Shown here: one piece after another, positions 1 through 4,950 of the stretch
Layout of the letters: the number at the start of each line of letters is the position of its first letter
Numbering within the stretch: the first letter of the stretch is position 1
Notes under the pieces: model-generated
Told to the model about the DNA's origin: nothing
Database searches by the model: none
The model's input: the letters and a program-made list of their open reading frames with translations, nothing else
From: Solobacterium sp.
GTDB taxonomy: Bacteria; Bacillota_I; Bacilli_A; Erysipelotrichales; Erysipelotrichaceae
Direction of reading: 5' to 3'
Length of the DNA stretch: 6,605 nucleotides
NCBI GenBank assembly: GCA_016280695.1
Contig: JAEEHG010000109.1
Coordinates: 1 to 6,605, forward strand
Made by a program: the position numbers and the translations under genes

Positions 1-917
1 GCTTCAGCCTGTCCACCGCCGGGATCCTGTCCTTTCTGATGGCGGTGCTGCGGCCCCTGGCGGCCGTGCTGACCTGGATCGGCAACGCGGCGGCGAAACT
101 GACGAAAGGGGACGGGGAAGTCTCCGTAACCGAAGATGAACTCTATGACATCATTGAGGATATGACCGAAGAGGGCACCCTGGATGAAGACCAGGGCGAC
201 CTGATTTCATCGGCCCTGCAGTTCCAGGATGTGACGGCTGAGAACATCCTGACCAGCCGGGTGGACATGGCGGCCATAGACATTACCATGGACCAGCAGG
301 AAATCCTGTCGGTCATCAAGGAAGAAAACCACAGCCGGCTGCCGGTCTATGAAGGAACCATTGACCACATTGTCGGCATCCTGCAGATCCGCAAGTACAT
401 CAAAACCTGGCTCGTGCAGGGCGACAAGACCGAACTGGCCCCGCTGCTGGACAAGCCGTACTTTGTGCACCAGTCCGTTAAGATCGATGACCTGCTTTCA
501 GCCATGTCCAAGGAAAAGCAGAACGTTGCCATCGTCACCGACAACTACGGCGGCACGCTGGGCATCATCTCCGTGGAGGATATCCTGGAGGAACTGGTGG
601 GCGAGATCTGGGACGAAGACGACAGCGCCGAAGAGAATATCGTGAAGATTACGGATGATACCTGGAGTGTCAACGCGGATGACCTGGTAACGGATATCCT
701 GGATGACCTTGGCATCGACTATACGGAGGAACAGGAAGAAGAGGTCGGCAACAAGCTGATCAGTGAACTGGCTTACGAATCGTTCGGGGAGATCCCGGCG
801 GAAGGGGACAGTTTCCGTTACCTGAACCTGCTGATTACCGTACAGATCATGGACAATAACCGGATCGTACGCCTGAAGATCAAAAAACTGGCAGAAGAAA
901 GGGGTGAGGACGCATGA
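1..917 (+). CDS. CNNM/CorC (hemolysin C-like) membrane protein with CBS pair, 5' partial
   Basis: This is the C-terminal part of a protein with a DUF21/CNNM membrane domain, a CBS pair and a CorC_HlyC domain. The frame is open from base 3 to the window edge (FSLSTAGILSFL precedes the first visible Met at 39), so the true start lies upstream and Met39 is internal. Visible in order are the end of the membrane domain (AVLRPLAAVLTWIGN), an acidic linker (TEDELYDIIEDM), the first CBS motif (SRLPVYEGTIDHIVGIL), the second CBS motif (VAIVTDNYGGTLGIISVEDILEELVGEIWDE), then a CorC_HlyC-type C-terminal domain ending in a basic tail. The family sits in the cytoplasmic membrane; characterised members act in Mg2+/Co2+ export or homeostasis, and the CBS pair binds adenosine nucleotides. 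Substrate here is not provable. The stop overlaps the next start by 4 bp (ATGA), so the two genes are co-translated and may form one complex. Confidence 0.88.
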   Translation, partial: FSLSTAGILSFLMAVLRPLAAVLTWIGNAAAKLTKGDGEVSVTEDELYDIIEDMTEEGTLDEDQGDLISSALQFQDVTAENILTSRVDMAAIDITMDQQEILSVIKEENHSRLPVYEGTIDHIVGILQIRKYIKTWLVQGDKTELAPLLDKPYFVHQSVKIDDLLSAMSKEKQNVAIVTDNYGGTLGIISVEDILEELVGEIWDEDDSAEENIVKITDDTWSVNADDLVTDILDDLGIDYTEEQEEEVGNKLISELAYESFGEIPAEGDSFRYLNLLITVQIMDNNRIVRLKIKKLAEERGEDA

Positions 918-2164
918 TTTACGTGCTGATTGCAGCCGTGGTGCTGTGCATCCTCTGCTCGGCCTTCTTCTCGGCTTCGGAAATGTCATTCTCCTCAGCC
1001 AACCGGATCCGGCTGGAAAACGCGGCGGAAGAGGGCAACAAGGCAGCGGCCCGGGCCGTGAAGATCATCGAGAAGTTCGAGGATGCCCTGTCGGCGATCC
1101 TGGTCGGCAATAACCTCGTCAACATCGCGGCTTCTTCCCTGGGCTCGGTTCTGGTGATCCTCTTGCTGAGTGAGAAGGATGCCTGGGTCAGCACCGTCGT
1201 GATTACCGTGCTGGTTGTCATCTTCGGCGAGACCATCCCGAAGATCGCGGCCAAGAAAAACGCGACCCGCTATGCCATGTCCTTTGCCGGACCGCTCTAT
1301 GCGCTGATGCTGCTCTTCAAGCCGGTCACCTGGATCGTCGTGAAGCTGACGGATCTTCTGACCCGCGGGCTGAAGGGTGATGAACAGGCTGATGATGACG
1401 CGGCCGTCGAGGAACTTCATTCCATTATCGAGACCGCCGAAGATGAAGAGGTCCTTGATGAAGACTCTTCGGAACTGGTCAGCGCGGCCATTGATTTCGC
1501 GGACATCTCCGTATCGGAAGCCATGACGGCCAGGGTGGACCTGATCGCCATCGACATCGATGATGACCGGGAGGAAATCATGGAGACCATTGAACAGTCG
1601 GCCTATTCCCGGATCCCGGTCTATGAAGACAGTATTGACAACATCATCGGCATCCTGTCGCTGAACCATTTCCTGAAGGCCTGCATTGACGACCGCAATG
1701 TGGACATCCGCGGACTGCTGATGCAGCCGTACTTCGTATACAAGACCACTAAGCTGCCGGCGGTGCTGGAGATGCTGCGGGATTCTCAGCAGCACATGGC
1801 CATCGTTACCGATGAATACGGCGGTACGCTGGGGGTTGTGACCATGGAGGATGTCCTGGAGGAAATCGTCGGGGACATCTGGGATGAAACCGATGTGATC
1901 GAAGATGACGTCAGTGAAATCGAGAAAGGTGTCTATGAAATCGACGGGGACACCCCGGCGGACGAACTGGTCGAGCTGCTCGGCTGGGATGAACTGTCAT
2001 TCGATTTCGAGAGTGAAACCGTAGGCGGCTGGTGCATCGAGATGCTGGAAGGCTTCCCGGAACCGGGTGAGTCATTTACCTACCGTGACGTCACGGTGGA
2101 AGTGATGGAAACGGATGAACGCCGGGTCACCAAGGTACGGGTAAAAACACCGGAAACGAAATAA
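914..2164 (+). CDS. CNNM/CorC (hemolysin C-like) membrane protein with CBS pair, complete
   Basis: A complete 416-residue paralogue of the upstream gene, at the usual family length. The DUF21/CNNM membrane domain spans about residues 1-155. It shows the family's FSASEMS segment (19-25), LVGNNLVNI (63-71) and GETIPK (105-110), with hydrophobic segments near 3-20, 60-86, 93-106 and 121-145. An acidic linker (about 156-185) leads to the CBS pair, with YSRIPVYEDSIDNIIGIL around 231-248 and MAIVTDEYGGTLGVVTMEDVLEEIVGDIWDE around 295-325. A CorC_HlyC-type domain occupies about 335-412. ATG 914 overlaps the preceding TGA, and a purine-rich AAAGGGGTGAGGA lies just upstream (898-910), supporting coupled translation. 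Known relatives work in divalent-cation (Mg2+/Co2+) efflux or homeostasis. The hemolysin name is historical and no toxin role is implied. A terminator begins inside the stop codon region, so this is the last gene of its operon. Confidence 0.92.
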   Translation: MIYVLIAAVVLCILCSAFFSASEMSFSSANRIRLENAAEEGNKAAARAVKIIEKFEDALSAILVGNNLVNIAASSLGSVLVILLLSEKDAWVSTVVITVLVVIFGETIPKIAAKKNATRYAMSFAGPLYALMLLFKPVTWIVVKLTDLLTRGLKGDEQADDDAAVEELHSIIETAEDEEVLDEDSSELVSAAIDFADISVSEAMTARVDLIAIDIDDDREEIMETIEQSAYSRIPVYEDSIDNIIGILSLNHFLKACIDDRNVDIRGLLMQPYFVYKTTKLPAVLEMLRDSQQHMAIVTDEYGGTLGVVTMEDVLEEIVGDIWDETDVIEDDVSEIEKGVYEIDGDTPADELVELLGWDELSFDFESETVGGWCIEMLEGFPEPGESFTYRDVTVEVMETDERRVTKVRVKTPETK

Positions 2165-2186
2165 ATGCCCTGAACGGGCATTTTTT
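2163..2186 (+). terminator. Rho-independent terminator of the CNNM operon, probably bidirectional
   Basis: AAATGCCC (2163-2170) pairs with GGGCATTT (2176-2183) around a TGAAC loop, and the T-run extends to 2186. The stem overlaps the TAA stop of the upstream gene. The stop codon of the convergent minus-strand gene lies at 2186-2188, so both genes end on the same hairpin. In the minus direction the stem is followed by a less perfect ATTTATTTC tract, so termination that way is likely weaker. Confidence 0.85.
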
Positions 2187-2779
2187 CATGTGTGTTTTTC
2201 CAGATAATTCTTCCAGAGTTCCGGGCCGTTGACCAGCATGTCCTGATAGGCCGCGGTCATGATCGGCCGGATCACGGTGAAGTGTTCCGCGACGCCATAG
2301 GCCTGGGGGATGATCCGGGTGATCTTGTCAACCTGGGCCGCGATCTTGTTGGCCAGGGCATTTTCATCGAGCTTGCGGATGCTCAGCGCCCCGGTGGTGA
2401 AGCGCCTGTCTTCAAAGTCCAGCCGGATCAGGAAGCGGCAGACATCATCATATTCCGCCAGCATATATTCATCCGGTTCTTCCTGCAGGTGCAGGTCCTC
2501 AACGCATTCGTGCACCAGCTGGGCCTCGCTCTTCCTTGTCAGGAAGCTGGGATTGGGCTTCACGATAGCCAGGTTGACCAGGCCGCGCAGAAACAGGTCA
2601 TAGCCTTTTTTGTCATAGCGCATATCAAGCAGCTCCAGCCGGCGCTGATCCCCGGGGTCATGGAATTCTTCCAGGCGTTCCAGCAGGACTTCGCGTTTTT
2701 TGGCTGCCGGTGAGATTTCAAAGTAGTGCTCCGGCCAGTTGTCCAGATAACTGGCGTAATTCTCTCTTTTCAGTGTCAT
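2186..2779 (-). CDS. Uncharacterised 197-residue cytosolic protein, possibly DUF6553-like
   Basis: I do not recognise this protein with certainty. It is soluble and strongly charged, with no signal peptide, membrane segment or metal-binding motif visible. It looks mostly helical: residues 26-38 (AKKREVLLERLEE), 45-70 (acid/base-rich, ending FLRGLVNL), 83-115 (contains the only two Cys, 92 and 114) and 137-183 (KLDENALANKIAAQVDKI, then IPQAYGVAEHFTVIRP). The layout, with a KKREVLLERL start, an RYDKKG--LFLRG core and a late GVAEHF segment, recalls the DUF6553 family of Bacillota from memory; this is a tentative match. ATG 2779 is chosen because it directly follows a TATAAT box. It has no Shine-Dalgarno site, and the predicted transcript would start at the A of ATG (leaderless). 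An internal Met53 preceded by GGAG is a less likely start. The gene is divergent from the FrnE-like gene and shares its control region. Confidence 0.7.
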   Translation of the reverse strand: MTLKRENYASYLDNWPEHYFEISPAAKKREVLLERLEEFHDPGDQRRLELLDMRYDKKGYDLFLRGLVNLAIVKPNPSFLTRKSEAQLVHECVEDLHLQEEPDEYMLAEYDDVCRFLIRLDFEDRRFTTGALSIRKLDENALANKIAAQVDKITRIIPQAYGVAEHFTVIRPIMTAAYQDMLVNGPELWKNYLEKHT

Positions 2780-2785
2780 GCATCC

Positions 2786-2816
2786 ATTATACAGGAAAAT
2801 ATCCCGGGCATATCAA
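2786..2816 (-). promoter_or_regulatory. Promoter of the minus-strand 197-residue gene
   Basis: Read on the minus strand, a perfect TATAAT occupies 2791-2786. A TTGATA hexamer (2816-2811) lies 19 bp upstream, longer than ideal; at 17 bp spacing the hexamer is a poorer GATATG. Counting seven bases downstream of the -10 box puts the transcription start exactly on the A of the ATG at 2779. Confidence 0.65.
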
Positions 2817-2845
2817 CTGTTTCCCGGGGGATCTTCCGCTATAAT
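2817..2845 (+). promoter_or_regulatory. Promoter of the FrnE-like gene
   Basis: A perfect TATAAT at 2840-2845 has a weak CTGTTT hexamer 17 bp upstream (2817-2822). The predicted start near 2852 gives a leader of about 19 nt containing the Shine-Dalgarno AAAGGAG. The poor -35 suggests activator help or modest strength. Confidence 0.65.
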
Positions 2846-2870
2846 GACAGCGGAACAAAGGAGAAGAACT

Positions 2871-3563
2871 ATGCAGATCATATACTGGTCCGACTACGCC
2901 TGCCCGTTCTGCTATATCGGCGAAGGGTTCCTGAAACAGGCGATTGCCAAACTGGATACAAACGAGAAGTTCGAGTTCGTCATGAAGGCTTTCCAGCTCG
3001 ACCCGGGGGCTCCCCTGAAAGCGGAAAAGCCGAACATCGAAAGAACCATGGCCAAGTATCATATGACCCGCGAGCAGGCGGAAGCGCGCCTCGGGCAGAT
3101 GAACGCCATGGCGGCCGCGGCCGGGCTGGAATTCAACTATGCCACGGCACTCAACACCAACACGCTGGACGCGCACCGGCTGACCAAATACGCGCAGCGG
3201 GAAGAGCCGGAAAAGGCTGCCAGGCTGATCGAAACGCTGTATGAGAATTACTTTGTCCGCAACACGGAACTGGCTGACCATGCCGTGCTCAAAGCCGCGG
3301 CGGCTGAGACCGGGCTGAACATGGAGCGGGTGGAACAGGTGCTCGCCTCGGATGAATACCTGCACAAGGTCCGCGGTGAGATCCAGGAAGCGGCGGAGAT
3401 GGGCATCCGCGGCGTACCGTTCTTCATCATCGGCCAATACGGGGTATCGGGGGCCCAGCCGGCGGAATTCATGCAGGAAGTGCTGGAAACCGTACTGAAG
3501 GAAGAAATGCAGCAGAAGATGAAGGCCGGCATGGCCTGCGGCATTGACGGCTGCGATATCTGA
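2871..3563 (+). CDS. FrnE-like DsbA family thiol-disulfide oxidoreductase
   Basis: A 230-residue DsbA-family protein with a thioredoxin fold and helical insertion, of the FrnE / 2-hydroxychromene-2-carboxylate isomerase-like branch. The start MQIIYWSDYACPFCYIGEGF carries the redox motif C11-P-F-C14 in the typical CP(F/W)CYIG context. NTLDAHRL (97-104) is a family hallmark in the helical domain. GVPFFIIG (181-188) holds the cis-proline P183 opposite the active site, followed by GAQPAEF. There is no signal peptide, so it acts in the cytoplasm. The C-terminus ends C223-G-I-D-G-C228, a CX4C pair like the second redox motif described in Deinococcus FrnE. Start ATG 2871 is chosen for its Shine-Dalgarno AAAGGAG (about 2857-2863) and because the family begins right here; the frame stays open upstream but those codons overlap the promoter. 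It is transcribed alone and ended by a strong terminator. The substrate protein or small thiol is unknown. Confidence 0.9.
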   Translation: MQIIYWSDYACPFCYIGEGFLKQAIAKLDTNEKFEFVMKAFQLDPGAPLKAEKPNIERTMAKYHMTREQAEARLGQMNAMAAAAGLEFNYATALNTNTLDAHRLTKYAQREEPEKAARLIETLYENYFVRNTELADHAVLKAAAAETGLNMERVEQVLASDEYLHKVRGEIQEAAEMGIRGVPFFIIGQYGVSGAQPAEFMQEVLETVLKEEMQQKMKAGMACGIDGCDI

Positions 3564-3586
3564 GCCGCAGACACAGAAACAGACAG

Positions 3587-3620
3587 AAGCAGACGCTGAT
3601 CACGGGCGTCTGTTTTTTTT
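3587..3620 (+). terminator. Rho-independent terminator after the FrnE-like gene
   Basis: CAGACGC (3590-3596) pairs with GCGTCTG (3606-3612) around a 9-nt loop. The stem can extend by a G-U and two A-U pairs, and eight T follow at 3613-3620. Confidence 0.9.
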
Positions 3621-3645
3621 CATGGTTTCCCATATGTGCTATGAT
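3617..3645 (+). promoter_or_regulatory. Extended -10 promoter of the aldo/keto reductase gene
   Basis: TGCTATGAT at 3637-3645 is an extended -10 (TGn plus TATGAT). Seventeen bp upstream, TTTTCA (3617-3622) matches four of six -35 bases and lies in the T-run of the preceding terminator. The transcript would start near 3652, leaving a very short leader of about 15 nt. Confidence 0.6.
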
Positions 3646-3666
3646 GATGCGGCAGAGGTGAAGCAT

Positions 3667-4632
3667 ATGCGCTATGTAAAACTGGGACATTCGGATATTA
3701 CCGTACCGGTGATCTGTGTCGGCGGGATGTCATTCGGGAAGCCATCCGAGGAATTCCATGCCTGGACACTGGGACAGGCCGATACCGAAGCCATGATCGC
3801 CCATGCCCTGGAACTCGGGGTGAATTTCATTGATACGGCCAACCAGTATGGCGGCGGCACGAGTGAAGAATACATCGGCCGGGCGCTGAAAAACCTCGGG
3901 GTGCGCCGGGAAGATGTCGTGCTGGCCTCGAAAGTCTATTTCAACGAAGGGAAACTGTCCCGGCAGGCGATCCTGCGGGAAATCGAGGGGAGCCTGACAC
4001 GCCTGCAGACAGATTACCTGGACCTGTACCAGATTCACCGGTTTGACTATGACACACCGATGGAAGAAACCATGGCAGCCCTGCACGAACTCGTACAAAG
4101 CGGCAAGGTGCGGGCCCTGGGGGCTTCGGCCATGTACGGCTATCAGTTCCACAACCTGCAGCTGCTTGCCGAACAGCACAGCTGGACACCGTTTGTGACC
4201 ATGCAGAACCACTACAACCTGCTCTACCGCGAAGATGAGCGGGACCTGATCCCGGTCTGCCGGCAGTATGGTGTTTCGCTGATCCCGTACAGTCCGCTGG
4301 CGGGCGGGCATCTCACCCGGCCGGCCTGGAACAGTGATTCCCTGCGCAGCCGCACCGACCGCCTGACCCCGGCCAAATATGACCGCTATAAAGACGAAGA
4401 CATGGAGATCATTGCCCGGGTCGAAGCAGTGGCGGAGCAGCACCATGTGTCCATGGCGGTCACGGCCCTGGCCTGGCTGTATGGCAGGGGATGTGCCTCG
4501 CCGATCGTCGGCGCCACAAAAATGAAGCATTTCGACGATGCCTGCCGGGCGGCTGACTGCGTGCTGAGCGAGGCGGAAATGAAATATCTGGAGGAACCGT
4601 ATACGGCCCGGAAGGTCAGCGGCGCGCGGTGA
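3667..4632 (+). CDS. Aldo/keto reductase
   Basis: A 321-residue NAD(P)H-dependent aldo/keto reductase, a cytosolic TIM-barrel enzyme interconverting carbonyls and alcohols. The start MRYVKLGHSDITVPVICVGG is the usual first strand of the family. The catalytic tetrad is complete: D56 and Y61 in FIDTANQYGGG, K89 in VVLASKVYF and H124 in LDLYQIHRFD. Further family marks are SGKVRALGASAM (145-156), the YSPLAGGHLTRP loop (208-219) and the cofactor-binding IVGATKMKHFDDA (280-292). The SPLAGGxLTR and VGATK pattern resembles the YajO-like / stress-protein AKR branch, but the substrate cannot be read from sequence. ATG 3667 is supported by AGAGGTG six bases upstream (3654-3660) and by conserved sequence beginning at once; an upstream in-frame extension to 3544 would run through the preceding terminator and this gene's own promoter. 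It appears monocistronic. No convincing T-tailed terminator follows it. Confidence 0.93.
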   Translation: MRYVKLGHSDITVPVICVGGMSFGKPSEEFHAWTLGQADTEAMIAHALELGVNFIDTANQYGGGTSEEYIGRALKNLGVRREDVVLASKVYFNEGKLSRQAILREIEGSLTRLQTDYLDLYQIHRFDYDTPMEETMAALHELVQSGKVRALGASAMYGYQFHNLQLLAEQHSWTPFVTMQNHYNLLYREDERDLIPVCRQYGVSLIPYSPLAGGHLTRPAWNSDSLRSRTDRLTPAKYDRYKDEDMEIIARVEAVAEQHHVSMAVTALAWLYGRGCASPIVGATKMKHFDDACRAADCVLSEAEMKYLEEPYTARKVSGAR

Positions 4633-4664
4633 AAACAGGCTTCTGTATTTATACTGTGAAAAAC

Positions 4665-4683
4665 TGTACCTGATACAGGTACA
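4665..4683. repeat. 19-bp perfect palindrome downstream of the aldo/keto reductase gene
   Basis: TGTACCTG-ATA-CAGGTACA is a perfect 8-bp inverted repeat with a 3-nt spacer. On the plus strand no T-run follows. On the minus strand the hairpin is followed by GTTTTTC, so it could stop antisense transcription, or it could be a DNA-binding site. It lies about 60-80 bp upstream of the -35 of the DUF3100 operon promoter. Confidence 0.6.
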
Positions 4684-4716
4684 AAGAAATATAAATGAAA
4701 ACATATCGTGAACAAT

Positions 4717-4739
4717 TTTTCATTAGATGAAAATTTTCA
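4717..4739. repeat. Overlapping AT-rich inverted repeats upstream of the DUF3100 operon promoter
   Basis: TTTTCAT-TAG-ATGAAAA (4717-4733) overlaps the perfect 12-bp palindrome TGAAAATTTTCA (4728-4739), which abuts the -35 hexamer. A related T-GTGAA--ATTTT string occurs at 4706-4720 and again at 4741-4754. This could be an UP-like element or an operator; the sequence alone does not decide. Confidence 0.45.
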
Positions 4740-4740
4740 G

Positions 4741-4768
4741 TTGTGAAACATTTTAAATCGGGTATAGT
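4741..4768 (+). promoter_or_regulatory. Promoter of the DUF3100 operon leader
   Basis: TTGTGA (4741-4746) and TATAGT (4763-4768) are separated by 16 bp. The predicted start is at about 4775, the A of an ATG. AT-rich inverted repeats lie directly upstream. Confidence 0.6.
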
Positions 4769-4774
4769 TAGACT

Positions 4775-4843
4775 ATGCAGTTTTGGAACGATCATTCTTC
4801 TCCTTGGCAAAGGAGAGTGCCAATGGACTGCAGTATTAAATAA
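4775..4843 (+). CDS. Candidate 22-codon leader peptide (uORF1) before the DUF3100 operon
   Basis: An uninterrupted frame runs from ATG 4775 to TAA 4843. It reads MQFWNDHSSPWQRRVP followed by MDCSIK. Its first ATG coincides with the predicted transcription start, so it would be translated leaderless. The internal in-frame ATG 4823 has an excellent Shine-Dalgarno, AAGGAGA (4810-4816), six bases upstream, and could instead give only the hexapeptide MDCSIK. Two Trp and two consecutive Arg codons (AGG AGA) occur. The stop codon overlaps the Shine-Dalgarno of the next small frame, which would couple the two. No homology is recognised; a regulatory leader peptide is the inferred role. Confidence 0.4.
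   Translation: MQFWNDHSSPWQRRVPMDCSIK
4776..4832 (+). promoter_or_regulatory. Leader RNA with mutually exclusive hairpins around a ribosome-binding site
   Basis: TCTCCTT (4799-4805) can pair with AAGGAGA (4810-4816) around GGCA, hiding that Shine-Dalgarno. Alternatively TTGGCA (4804-4809) pairs with TGCCAA (4818-4823), leaving AAGGAGAG as an open loop and covering the start codon's A. The two stems share bases and cannot form together. TGCAGT (4776-4781) and ACTGCA (4827-4832) can close the whole element, with TTGG (4783-4786) able to pair with CCAA (4820-4823). I recognise no known riboswitch class. Confidence 0.45.
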
Positions 4844-4857
4844 AGGGGGCGCAGTTT

Positions 4858-4905
4858 ATGACACGATCTCGATCTAGAAGCAGAGTTATAAAAGTCATTA
4901 TGTGA
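4858..4905 (+). CDS. Candidate 15-codon Arg/Ser leader peptide (uORF2)
   Basis: The frame encodes MTRSRSRSRVIKVIM. It has a Shine-Dalgarno-like AAAGGGGG (4842-4849) eight bases upstream, which overlaps the stop of the preceding small frame. Arg occupies residues 3, 5, 7 and 9, encoded CGA, CGA, AGA, AGA. CGA is not used by any Arg of the two downstream membrane-protein genes, which use AGA, CGC, CGT and CGG. A tandem CGATCT repeat (4864-4875) builds part of the RS pattern. ATGAC at the start (4858-4862) can pair with GTCAT near the end (4894-4898). A ribosome-stalling or attenuation peptide is the inferred role; it could instead be a chance frame. Confidence 0.4.
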   Translation: MTRSRSRSRVIKVIM

Positions 4906-4924
4906 TGCCGGGGTTGGCCCGGCA
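4906..4924 (+). promoter_or_regulatory. GC-rich hairpin between leader peptide and DUF3100 gene
   Basis: TGCCGGG (4906-4912) and CCCGGCA (4918-4924) form a perfect 7-bp stem with a GTTGG loop. It begins at the first base after the TGA of the 15-codon frame and ends about nine bases before the Shine-Dalgarno of the DUF3100 gene. The following sequence is A-rich, not T-rich, so it is not an intrinsic terminator on this strand. A ribosome pausing on, or finishing, the small frame would melt it. Confidence 0.55.
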
Positions 4925-4950
4925 AAAAGAAAAGGGGAGAAAAATTACTA

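Larger units (their letters stand above)
2786..2845. promoter_or_regulatory. Mirror-symmetric divergent promoter region with paired CCCGGG sites
   Basis: The two divergent TATAAT boxes are exactly symmetric about position 2815.5. Two CCCGGG hexamers (2803-2808 and 2823-2828), centres 20 bp apart, share the same axis, as do GGAA (2794-2797 region) and TTCC (2834-2837). Each CCCGGG sits 11 bp from its TATAAT. About two thirds of the half-site positions pair as an imperfect dyad. This would suit a dimeric regulator binding between the promoters; no regulator is identified. Confidence 0.5.

Noticed and set aside
995..1795. Long minus-strand open frame opposite the second CNNM gene
   Set aside because: It is a by-product of GC-rich codon structure. 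The His/Arg/Asp-rich product has no recognisable domain, and there is no promoter or ribosome site.
2778..2870. In-frame upstream extension of the FrnE-like protein (would add 31 residues)
   Set aside because: It covers the divergent promoter region. ATG 2871 has AAAGGAG and matches the usual family N-terminus.
3544..3666. In-frame upstream extension of the aldo/keto reductase (would add 41 residues)
   Set aside because: It runs through the end of the FrnE-like gene, a strong terminator and the reductase's own promoter. The family start and a good Shine-Dalgarno are at 3667.
4636..4660. Possible terminator ACAG-GCTT-CTGT after the aldo/keto reductase
   Set aside because: The stem is only four pairs and ATTTATA is not a proper T-run, so it is too weak to call.
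3730..4704. Long minus-strand open frame opposite the aldo/keto reductase
   Set aside because: The plus-strand gene has a full catalytic tetrad and family motifs. The antisense product shows none.
4655..4747. Repeated TGTGAA-like strings as CRP/FNR half-sites
   Set aside because: The strings at 4655, 4707 and 4742 lack partner half-sites (TCACA) at the right distance and are irregularly spaced in AT-rich DNA.
4776..4924. Match to a known riboswitch (guanidine, THF, fluoride, T-box and similar)
   Set aside because: None of the conserved cores I know for these classes is visible, so no class name is given.
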